A DNA stretch of 7,990 nucleotides from an uncultured Erysipelotrichaceae bacterium (GTDB lineage Bacteria; Bacillota_I; Bacilli_A; RFN20; CAG-288), in NCBI GenBank assembly GCA_902771745.1, contig CACXYG010000059.1, positions 1 through 7,990 on the forward strand, written 5' to 3'. Shown in pieces: positions 1-6,177 of this stretch (its first letter is position 1; every line of letters starts with the position of its first letter). The notes beneath the pieces were generated by a model. The model saw only the letters and a program-made list of their open reading frames with translations, did not search any database and was not told the origin of the DNA. Made by a program: the position numbers and the translations under genes.

Positions 1-96
1 ATAGGATGTTTGTTTAAACCGCCGTATACGGAAGACCGTACGTACGGTGGTGTGAGAGGGAGCGGTGAAACTACTGTTTCTCACTCTCTACTCGAT
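1..96 (+). mobile_element. Group II intron, 3' end (domain V, domain VI, 3' splice site); truncated by window edge
   Basis: This is the 3' end of a group II self-splicing retroelement. A perfect 34-nt domain V lies at 18-51. It is followed by a domain VI hairpin, in which GAGAG (54-58) pairs with CTCTC (84-88) and GAAAC (67-71) pairs with GTTTC (76-80) around a TACT loop. The sequence TACTCGAT then ends the intron at T96. A90 sits seven nucleotides from the end, where the branch-point adenosine is expected, and the terminal AT fits the group II AY rule. A CGC catalytic triad in domain V points to the bacterial IIC class. The reverse transcriptase/maturase gene would lie upstream, outside the window. 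Identification rests on recalled structure and consensus, not a covariance-model search. Confidence 0.88.
18..51 (+). ncRNA. Group II intron domain V (catalytic hairpin)
   Basis: The lower helix pairs nine bases at 18-26 with nine at 43-51, including one G-U wobble at G21-U48. A two-base bulge, CG at 41-42, comes next. The upper helix pairs TACGG (27-31) with CCGTA (36-40), closed by the loop AAGA (32-35). The length (34 nt), bulge position and triad C20-G21-C22 match domain V. The triad and bulge are the metal-binding active site in known group II introns. The AAGA loop is not a standard GNRA tetraloop, a small departure from the usual form. Confidence 0.88.
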
Positions 97-162
97 TGTT
101 ATTTCAGACTTAAATGTCAATTTCTTCTTTAGAAAGGGCTTTTATGTAATAGAAATACGTTA

Positions 163-168
163 TATAAT
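163..168 (+). promoter_or_regulatory. -10 box (TATAAT) of the two-component operon, giving a near-leaderless start
   Basis: A perfect TATAAT lies nine nucleotides before the ATG at 178. Standard spacing puts the transcript start near A175, only about three nucleotides upstream of the start codon. The -35 position is poor (TTTATG at 141-146, 16-nt spacer), so the promoter may need an activator. No Shine-Dalgarno sequence precedes the ATG. The rest of 97-177 shows nothing else I can identify. The hexamer is clear, but such boxes occur by chance in AT-rich DNA. Confidence 0.5.
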
Positions 169-177
169 GTATTCACT

Positions 178-882
178 ATGGTAAACGATTACACAATTTA
201 TTCCGTTGAGGACGATACCGAAATCGCTGACATCATCAGCCTCGCCTTAAGAGGCCAAGGTTTTGATGTTTCCATCTTCGGTACTGGTGAAGAGTTTTTC
301 GATGCCTTAAAGCAAAAGAAACCAAACATGGTTCTCCTCGACATGATGCTTCCAGGCATTCAGGGAAGAGACGTCCTTAAGGAATTACGTTCCAATCCAA
401 AGAACGCTGACATCGTCGTTGTCATCGTCTCCGCCAAGTCCATGGTCTCCGATAAGATCGACGGCCTTGATTTAGGTGCCGATGATTACATCGCCAAGCC
501 TTTCGACATCAATGAATTCGTCTCTCGTATCAACGCTCATTATAGAAGACATATCCAGACCGAACATGAGGCTACAAAAACCCTCAAGATCGAACCATAT
601 ATCATCGACTACGATAACAAGACCATCAGAAAGAACAATGTTCTCATTGGAATCACCCCAAGTGAATATGAGATTGCCGAACTTCTGTTCCTTCATCACG
701 GTTCTGTCGTCTCCAAAAATGAAATCTCTGAAAAGCTCTATGGCAAGACAGAAGATCCTGAAAAAACCAAGAAGCAGTTCAGAACCATCGATATGCACGT
801 CAAAGATCTTCGTCAGAAGTTAGGTGACGTCGACAAGAGATTCATCCAGACGATCTTCGGTAACGGATATCAAATCGATTAA
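178..882 (+). CDS. Two-component response regulator, OmpR/PhoB family (receiver plus winged helix)
   Basis: This is a 234-residue cytoplasmic DNA-binding regulator of normal family length. The receiver domain covers about residues 5-122. It has the acidic pair D12-D13, the phospho-acceptor D55 in VLLDMMLPG, S85 at the switch Ser/Thr position and K107 in the KPF motif. The winged-helix output domain (about 137-234) carries ITPSEYEIAELL, the recognition-helix stretch RTIDMHVKDLRQKLG and the wing end TIFGNGYQID, where the common Arg before GxGY is Phe. The start at 178 is chosen because the first beta strand and the E-D-D motif follow at the usual distance. No ribosome binding site is visible. 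The histidine kinase follows after 10 nt, almost certainly in the same operon. The natural target is the importer promoter at 2697, but that is inference from position. PhoP/PhoB-like by form; the signal is unknown. Confidence 0.95.
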   Translation: MVNDYTIYSVEDDTEIADIISLALRGQGFDVSIFGTGEEFFDALKQKKPNMVLLDMMLPGIQGRDVLKELRSNPKNADIVVVIVSAKSMVSDKIDGLDLGADDYIAKPFDINEFVSRINAHYRRHIQTEHEATKTLKIEPYIIDYDNKTIRKNNVLIGITPSEYEIAELLFLHHGSVVSKNEISEKLYGKTEDPEKTKKQFRTIDMHVKDLRQKLGDVDKRFIQTIFGNGYQID

Positions 883-892
883 TTTTTAAGTC

Positions 893-2575
893 ATGAATAA
901 AAAACAAGTCATAGGAAGAAACTTCATCGTCTTTTTTTTCACATTCCTGGTTTTCTTTTTCACATCCATGACTTTTTTTATTGTCACAAAACAAGGTGAA
1001 AACAGAGAAACCAACTTAATTGCTGACAGTATTGTCACACGACTTGATGAAGATGAGCAGAACACCGCAACCATCAACGCTGCCTATCTTAAAAATCCTT
1101 TGATTCACGTCTCTATCTTCAATTACGGAAACCCTTATCCTATTGCAGATACCATGAACTACTATGAGAAAGATACGACCTATCAGGCCAGTTCCGAGGT
1201 CTTCCGTGTCGAAGACAAGGCACTCAATAAGAAAACCTTCACCGTCTATAAGACCTGTGAGGCATCTACGACCCTTGTCGTCAAAGTCAGCAAAGTCGAA
1301 AGCTTAGGTTATCGTACCGCCACCTTCTTCTTCCTCTGGGGTTCCATCATCGTTTTCGGCCTTTGTGTATTCTTCTTCTCCCTCTTATATCTCAATTACA
1401 AGAAATCCCTGATTCCAATCAAGACTCAGGTCAGAAAATTACAGCAGTTTGTCCAACCAGGTGCCACCATCACCTACGATGAAGATATCAACTATATGGC
1501 CTATATCTTAAGAGATTCCCGTCATAAGCTGAAACATCAGTTGGAAGAGAATGCCATCACAGCCCAGAAAATGGACTTCATCCTCGATTCCTTCTCCCAA
1601 GGTCTGATTGTCCTCGATGCCTCCTATAAAGTCGTCATGATCAACAAGAAGGCATTGAATATCTTCCAAAAGGACAAAAAAGAAGTTCAGAACAAGTATT
1701 TCGAGAAACTAGAAGCCCAGCACGACTTCTTCGTCAACTTCAGCATGGTCATTCAGACCAACAAACCGATTCAGTTCATCGAACATATCGATACCAGAGT
1801 CTATCAGTGCGATATCAACCCGATTCAATACGATTGGGCCAAGAGTCTCAACCGTGAAGAAAAGAACGGTGCTTCTCTGTTGATGATCGATATCACCGAT
1901 GACTACAACTCCTCTGAAATGAAGAAGGAATTCTTTGCCAATGCATCCCACGAACTGAAGAGCCCTCTTACCTCCTTATTAGGATATATGCAGCTGATAG
2001 AAAACGGCACCATCAAAGGTGACATGGTCAATCCAGCTCTCGACAAGTGCATCAAAGACGCCCAACGTATGAATAAGATCATCTCTGATATGCTTACCCT
2101 CTCCTCCTTGGAAAGAGAAGCCCTCCGTGTCATTGAAGAGATTCCACTGCCAAAAGCTTTGGACCAAATCATCAATACCTTGCAGTATCAGATTGACGAA
2201 AAGAAGATCAAGATTCACCATGAATACGAACCTCTTGTCATCAAGATGAATCCAGATGACTTTGAAAGAATGACCAAAAACCTCATCGAGAACGCCATCA
2301 AATACAATAAAGAAGAGGGTAACATCACCATCCATATCGATATGGAAAAGAGAACCCTTGCCATCCAGGATGATGGTATCGGTATCGCCAAGGAAAACCA
2401 GTCTCGTGTCTTTGAGCGCTTCTATCGTGTCGACAAGGCAAGATCAAGACGAAATATGGGAACTGGATTAGGATTAGCCATTGTCAAACATATCTGCAAT
2501 TACTACGAATTTAATATTTCTTTAGACTCAGAATTAGGAAAGGGGTCACAATTCACCATTCATTTTCCAGAATAA
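893..2575 (+). CDS. Membrane sensor histidine kinase with extracellular domain and PAS domain
   Basis: This 560-residue kinase is the partner of the preceding regulator. In order it has a first membrane segment at about 11-31 (very Phe-rich), an extracellular domain of about 110 residues (32-142), a second membrane segment at about 143-168, a linker to 222, a PAS-like domain (about 226-335, starting MDFILDSFSQGLIVLD), a HisKA domain with phospho-acceptor H353 in NASHELKSPLTS, and an HATPase domain. The HATPase shows the N box (NLIENAIKY, 463-471), G1 box (DDGIGI, 493-498), F box (FERFYRVD, 507-514) and G2 box (MGTGLGLAI, 522-530). All catalytic motifs look intact, so it should be active. The layout is PhoR/WalK-like, but no recognisable ligand-binding fold is seen outside the membrane. 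No Shine-Dalgarno precedes the ATG; translation may rely on coupling across the 10-nt gap after the regulator stop. Confidence 0.94.
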   Translation: MNKKQVIGRNFIVFFFTFLVFFFTSMTFFIVTKQGENRETNLIADSIVTRLDEDEQNTATINAAYLKNPLIHVSIFNYGNPYPIADTMNYYEKDTTYQASSEVFRVEDKALNKKTFTVYKTCEASTTLVVKVSKVESLGYRTATFFFLWGSIIVFGLCVFFFSLLYLNYKKSLIPIKTQVRKLQQFVQPGATITYDEDINYMAYILRDSRHKLKHQLEENAITAQKMDFILDSFSQGLIVLDASYKVVMINKKALNIFQKDKKEVQNKYFEKLEAQHDFFVNFSMVIQTNKPIQFIEHIDTRVYQCDINPIQYDWAKSLNREEKNGASLLMIDITDDYNSSEMKKEFFANASHELKSPLTSLLGYMQLIENGTIKGDMVNPALDKCIKDAQRMNKIISDMLTLSSLEREALRVIEEIPLPKALDQIINTLQYQIDEKKIKIHHEYEPLVIKMNPDDFERMTKNLIENAIKYNKEEGNITIHIDMEKRTLAIQDDGIGIAKENQSRVFERFYRVDKARSRRNMGTGLGLAIVKHICNYYEFNISLDSELGKGSQFTIHFPE

Positions 2576-2613
2576 ATCAAGAAATAATTTAGTAGTTTTT
2601 TAACAGAAAAATC

Positions 2614-2657
2614 ATCAAAATTTCAGAAAAAATATCATATTTCTTCCTTTTTTTGAT
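2614..2657 (+). other. AT-only imperfect stem-loop after the kinase gene; possible weak terminator
   Basis: ATCAAAA (2614-2620) pairs with TTTTGAT (2651-2657). Inside, GAAA (2626-2629) can pair with TTTC (2640-2643), and the descending side includes a seven-T run at 2648-2654. There are almost no G-C pairs, so it would be a poor terminator. It may equally be ordinary AT-rich spacer. No other terminator is visible between the kinase stop and the importer promoter, so read-through into the transporter genes is possible. Confidence 0.25.
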
Positions 2658-2696
2658 AAGAATGTGATTTTAAAATTTACTAATGCAAAGATTTTC

Positions 2697-2725
2697 TTGA
2701 CTTGTAAGAGCTTTCAAACTAAACT
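2697..2725 (+). promoter_or_regulatory. Sigma-A-type promoter for the ABC importer operon
   Basis: TTGACT (2697-2702) and TAAACT (2720-2725) are separated by exactly 17 nt, a near-ideal housekeeping arrangement. The transcript would start near 2732, giving a leader of about 45 nt. Upstream, TGAT repeats 11 nt apart at 2654 and 2665, and a ten-base palindrome ATTTTAAAAT lies at 2667-2676. These are possible but weak regulator sites; OmpR-family proteins often bind direct repeats one helical turn apart. Control by the neighbouring response regulator is inference. Confidence 0.65.
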
Positions 2726-2736
2726 AGTGTCAAATA

Positions 2737-2752
2737 CGGGTTATGCAACCCG
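2737..2752 (+). promoter_or_regulatory. Short leader hairpin before the binding-protein ribosome site
   Basis: CGGGTT (2737-2742) pairs with AACCCG (2747-2752) around the loop ATGC. The hairpin would begin about five nucleotides from the predicted 5' end and stop about ten before the ribosome binding site, so it leaves that site open. An alternative four-base pairing, ATGC (2743-2746) with GCAT (2752-2755), excludes it. There is no T-run, so it is not a terminator. A 5' hairpin of this kind could protect a highly expressed mRNA; it is too small to call a riboswitch. Confidence 0.4.
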
Positions 2753-2762
2753 CATTTCCAAT

Positions 2763-2769
2763 AGGAGGG
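2763..2769 (+). promoter_or_regulatory. Strong ribosome binding site of the binding-protein gene
   Basis: AGGAGGG lies seven nucleotides before ATG 2777, near-perfect in both sequence and spacing. It is the best ribosome site in the window, as expected for the most abundant component of the importer, and contrasts with the regulator and kinase genes, which have none. Confidence 0.85.
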
Positions 2770-2776
2770 AAACTTT

Positions 2777-4180
2777 ATGAAGAAACGTGTCGTTACATTA
2801 AGTCTTGCTGCCTTATCCTTATTAGGTATGGTCGGTTGCGGAAACAAGTCGAAGGTCACTGTTTCCAAGGAAGTCGAAGCTGCCGTCAAGGATGCCATGA
2901 CGCTTTCCAGAGATGACTTAATGAAGAAGGCTGTCGCTGAATTAGGTGACAACCAGCTCAAGTTCTTAGCCGTCACTTCCCGTGGTGGTAAGCCAGCTGC
3001 CTTAAACAAGTTCGCTGAATTACTCAACAAGGCTGCCGGTAGTGAAAAGTACAGCGGTGACAAGTCCGCCAAGAACTGCCCAGTCAAGTATGATTCCACC
3101 GTCGATGGTCAGATTTACACCACTTTGACCGGTGAAGTCGACAACAAGGTCTCCGATGGTTATTCCGGTGCCATTCTCCAGGATGGTTATCAGTTACAGA
3201 CCAAGTTAATCGATCCAGGCTACATGGTCAACTATGTTCCAAAGGAATGGAACGATGCCACTGAAACCGACAAGACTTCCAACGCCAACCCATTCACGCT
3301 CCAGTACAACTTCAAGACCTGGATGGTTAACAACAAGAATAATGACACTGTCATCGATAACGTTTGGGACATCACTGATCCAAAGTTCAAAGGCAAGCTC
3401 TTCACCATGGATCCAACCAACGAAAACGTCAACATGGACTGGATGATTCAGCTCACTGATCCAAAAGTTGCCAAGGAGCTCAAGGCCGCTTACAACGAGG
3501 CTTCCAATAACTCCAAGGTTGATCTCTCTGCTTATAAGAAGTATGGCGAAGATCTCCAATACTCTTATGCTTTCATTGCCAATTACATCGCCAATGCTGT
3601 CTTCAGTTCTGATGATGGTGAAGCTGTCAACTCCTTAGCCGCTACCCCAGGTTCCATCGGCTGGATCGTCTATTCCAAGATTCAGAACGTCAAGGAAACT
3701 GCCAAGACCACCAAGAAGGATATCGTCATCTCTGCCTTAGGCAATGAGAATACCGATGGTGCTACCATCTCCGCTTCCAAGATATCCGGTTTCGCTGGCT
3801 TCATGTACAAGCACTACATGTCCGTCATGCCAAATGCCAAGTATCCATATGCTACCTGCGCTTTCTTGAATGTTCTTTCCACTACCCCCGAAGGTTATTC
3901 TGCCTGGGCTGGCGATGTCGGTGACTATCCATCCATGCCATCCATCAACAAGGACAGAACCAAGGGTGGCAACGGTTCCTTAGCCACTGAAGTCGATAAG
4001 GACGGCGTCTTCAAGTTCACCCAGAAGGCTGATGATCCAACTATCTTCCCATGTCTCAATGATCCATCTTCCAACTGGTGGTTGAACACTGGCAAGGCCA
4101 TCGTTGAAACTCCATCCTTCATCGGTGCCAACTACGCCACTGTCTATCAGTTCATCAAGGTTCAGCTTGCCAACAAGTAA
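2777..4180 (+). CDS. ABC importer extracellular solute-binding lipoprotein (family 1/ferric-type fold)
   Basis: This 467-residue protein captures the substrate outside the membrane and delivers it to the adjoining permease. A basic start (MKKR), a hydrophobic stretch (5-20) and the lipobox-like MVGC ending at C21 mark it as a lipoprotein; Met at the -3 position is less common than Leu. Family signs in the mature part are a hinge-like stretch at about 126-156 (SDGYSGAILQDGYQLQ onward) and WDITDPKFKGKLFTMDP at 197-213, the typical 'DLTDPKWKGK' segment of ferric iron, sugar-phosphate, phosphonate and thiamine binding proteins. It is about 100 residues longer than most of these relatives; the extra length appears to lie mainly toward the C terminus (about 375-467, Trp/Gly/Asp-rich). 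Three cysteines besides C21 (C101, C361, C426) could be relevant to structure. The substrate is not determined. The strong promoter, strong ribosome site and following hairpin suggest high expression. Confidence 0.9.
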   Translation: MKKRVVTLSLAALSLLGMVGCGNKSKVTVSKEVEAAVKDAMTLSRDDLMKKAVAELGDNQLKFLAVTSRGGKPAALNKFAELLNKAAGSEKYSGDKSAKNCPVKYDSTVDGQIYTTLTGEVDNKVSDGYSGAILQDGYQLQTKLIDPGYMVNYVPKEWNDATETDKTSNANPFTLQYNFKTWMVNNKNNDTVIDNVWDITDPKFKGKLFTMDPTNENVNMDWMIQLTDPKVAKELKAAYNEASNNSKVDLSAYKKYGEDLQYSYAFIANYIANAVFSSDDGEAVNSLAATPGSIGWIVYSKIQNVKETAKTTKKDIVISALGNENTDGATISASKISGFAGFMYKHYMSVMPNAKYPYATCAFLNVLSTTPEGYSAWAGDVGDYPSMPSINKDRTKGGNGSLATEVDKDGVFKFTQKADDPTIFPCLNDPSSNWWLNTGKAIVETPSFIGANYATVYQFIKVQLANK

Positions 4181-4205
4181 ACCTTAGATACCCCTAAGAA
4201 AAAAG

Positions 4206-4245
4206 CAAAGAAAGTCGGGATATTCATTTATCCCGACTTACTTTG
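4206..4245 (+). terminator. Strong hairpin between binding-protein and permease genes; partial terminator or mRNA stabiliser
   Basis: Eleven perfect pairs join 4212-4222 to 4229-4239 around the loop TTCATT. After one A-A mismatch, CAAAG (4206-4210) pairs with CTTTG (4241-4245), making about 16 pairs in all. The T-richness after it is broken (TTCTTATTC), so termination should be incomplete. In importer operons a hairpin here usually keeps binding-protein mRNA in excess over the membrane and ATPase genes. No separate promoter is evident before the permease, so the downstream genes probably depend on read-through. Confidence 0.75.
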
Positions 4246-4279
4246 TTCTTATTCATCCCAACAACATATTTATTAAAAA

Positions 4280-4285
4280 AAGGAG
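4280..4285 (+). promoter_or_regulatory. Ribosome binding site that fixes the permease start
   Basis: AAGGAG lies eight nucleotides before ATG 4294. It decides the start: the reading frame is open upstream to a TTG at 4243, but that codon sits in the right arm of the hairpin and has no ribosome site. Confidence 0.8.
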
Positions 4286-4293
4286 ATTCCCCT

Positions 4294-6174
4294 ATGGAAC
4301 CAGAAAATTTGAAGGAAAATGAAATTCAAACACCGGAATTCACTCCAGGTGATTCTATCGCCCTCAACGAAGACAGTTTTGGTATCAAAGTCAAAAGAAC
4401 CTTCAACGGAATCAAGACATTCTTCTCCAACCCAGCCAACACCATCCTTGTCTTCTTCGTCATTCTCTTATTGATACTTAATGTTTTTCCATTATTATCG
4501 GTCACCAAAGATTCATTATTCGTTTTGAAAACGGAACCTGTTCCAGGCGCCAAGATTGGTGATTTCACTTTTTCCTACTGGGAAGAGACCTTAGCCAGTG
4601 AAATCTCCAAAGGTTACTTCTGGAAACCATTGGGAAGATCATTTGTCGTTTCCATCTTTTCTTGTCTCTTCGCTTTGGTCTTCGGTGGTGGCACTGCCTT
4701 CTTGATTTGCAGAACCAATATGCCATTCAAGAAGTTCATCTCCTCCGTCTTCATCTTCCCATACATCATGCCACAGTGGACCTTAGCCTTGTTCTGGAAG
4801 AACTTCTTCATCTCCACGGCCTGCAATGCCGGTCATGTCGGTGAATTCCAGGCTCTCACAGGAGTTGTCATGCCAGAATGGTTCGTCTTCGGTCCATTCC
4901 CAATCTCCGTCGTCTTAGGTCTCCATTATGCACCATTCGCTTATATCCTCTTAGGAGGTGTCTTAAGAAATATGGATGCCAACTTAGAAGAAGCTGCCAC
5001 CATCTTGAACATTCCAAAATGGAAGACCTTCTTCAAAGTCACCATCCCAATGCTTACTCCAGCCATCCTCTCCACCATCCTTCTTGTCTTCACCGCAGCC
5101 ATGTCATCTTATCCAATTGCCCAGACCTTAGGTTCTCCAGTTGAATACTTCGTCCTCGCTGTCCGTATGAAGGGTATGATTCAGGGTGCCGGTGGTGCCA
5201 TGGCCGGTATGGGTGCCGTCGTCAGCATCGTTCTCATTCTCTTAGGCATCATCATCTTGATCTTCAACCAGAGAGCTACCTCTGGCAGAAAGCAGTACAC
5301 CACAGTCTCCGGTAAGGCCGGTCAGGCTACCAAGCAGAACTTAGGTAAGGTCGGTAAGTGGGTCACTGGTGTCATCATGATCATTCTCATCATCTTCTTC
5401 TGCTTCGGTCCAATGGTCTCCTTCTTACTCGAATCCATGATTGCCAACCCAGGTGACTATTCCAATGGTTTAACCACCTACTACTGGACCACCAACGATA
5501 ACATCAGAAACAACATCACTGGTGTCTTCAATGAAACAGACCTCTGGTCTGCCTTACGTGGTTCCATCCTTCTCTCTGTCTTATGCTCCTTGGCTGCTGG
5601 TACCATGGGTCTTCTCATCGGCTACGCCATCTCCAAGAAACGTAAATCCAAGTTGGCTCAGGCTGTCAACGGCTTGTCCTTCTTCCCATACCTCATCCCA
5701 TCCATCTCCTTATCCGCCTGTTTCTTCTTCTTATCCGCTTCCGTCAGCTGGTTATACAAGCTTCCACTTCTTGTCTGCGTCATCTTAGGTACCATGAAGT
5801 ACATCCCATTCGCTTCCCGTTCCTCTCTCAATGCCATGATGCAGTTAAGTGGTGAAATCGAAGAATCCGCCCTCATCCAGAACGTCCCATGGTGGAAACG
5901 TATGGTCAGAATCGTCTTCCCGATTCAGAAGAGCGCCTTCTTATCCGGTTACCTCCTTCCATTCATCTCCTGTATGAGAGAACTCAACTTGTTCTTGTTC
6001 ATCGGTAGCAACTCCATCGTTCTCACCAGATACATGTACTTCCTTGAAGATACCGGTATCCCAGCCCTCGAGAACGCTGCCAACTTGATCCTTGTCGTCA
6101 TTATTCTTGTCGTCAACTGGTTAGTGAACCTGCTTACCGGTGCATCCATTGATAAAGGTGTCGGAGGAAAATAA
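4294..6174 (+). CDS. ABC importer permease with two fused transmembrane domains
   Basis: This 626-residue inner-membrane protein forms the whole translocation channel in one chain; most related importers use two shorter permeases or a fused FbpB-like one. An acidic cytoplasmic N-terminus (1-47) leads to a first membrane segment (about 48-70). The first permease domain has its ATPase-coupling EAA loop at 232-252 (EEAATILNIPKWK onward). A basic, Gly/Gln/Thr-rich linker (about 328-355) joins the second domain, whose EAA-like loop is at 523-543 (EESALIQNVPWWK onward). Both loops carry Asn where the conserved Gly normally sits, and the second has Ser for the second Ala. About twelve hydrophobic segments can be picked out by eye. 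The ATPase gene starts three nucleotides after the stop, so the two are surely translated together. The fused form is typical of ferric iron, sugar-phosphate and aminoethylphosphonate-type importers; the substrate remains open. Confidence 0.92.
   Translation: MEPENLKENEIQTPEFTPGDSIALNEDSFGIKVKRTFNGIKTFFSNPANTILVFFVILLLILNVFPLLSVTKDSLFVLKTEPVPGAKIGDFTFSYWEETLASEISKGYFWKPLGRSFVVSIFSCLFALVFGGGTAFLICRTNMPFKKFISSVFIFPYIMPQWTLALFWKNFFISTACNAGHVGEFQALTGVVMPEWFVFGPFPISVVLGLHYAPFAYILLGGVLRNMDANLEEAATILNIPKWKTFFKVTIPMLTPAILSTILLVFTAAMSSYPIAQTLGSPVEYFVLAVRMKGMIQGAGGAMAGMGAVVSIVLILLGIIILIFNQRATSGRKQYTTVSGKAGQATKQNLGKVGKWVTGVIMIILIIFFCFGPMVSFLLESMIANPGDYSNGLTTYYWTTNDNIRNNITGVFNETDLWSALRGSILLSVLCSLAAGTMGLLIGYAISKKRKSKLAQAVNGLSFFPYLIPSISLSACFFFLSASVSWLYKLPLLVCVILGTMKYIPFASRSSLNAMMQLSGEIEESALIQNVPWWKRMVRIVFPIQKSAFLSGYLLPFISCMRELNLFLFIGSNSIVLTRYMYFLEDTGIPALENAANLILVVIILVVNWLVNLLTGASIDKGVGGK
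6163..6167 (+). promoter_or_regulatory. Ribosome binding site of the ATPase gene, inside the permease 3' end
   Basis: GGAGG lies within the last codons of the permease, ten nucleotides before ATG 6178. This arrangement supports translational coupling and confirms the ATPase start. Confidence 0.75.
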
Positions 6175-6177
6175 ATC

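Noticed and set aside
2737..2755. Riboswitch in the binding-protein leader
   Set aside because: The leader is only about 45 nt with one six-pair hairpin, and no known aptamer motif is seen.
2719..3099. Antisense open frame of 126 residues over the start of the binding-protein gene
   Set aside because: It is a reverse-strand shadow caused by the strong codon bias; it has no ribosome site or recognisable protein features.
4243..4293. Longer permease beginning at TTG 4243 (17 more residues)
   Set aside because: The codon lies in the right arm of the hairpin and has no ribosome site, whereas ATG 4294 has AAGGAG at ideal spacing.
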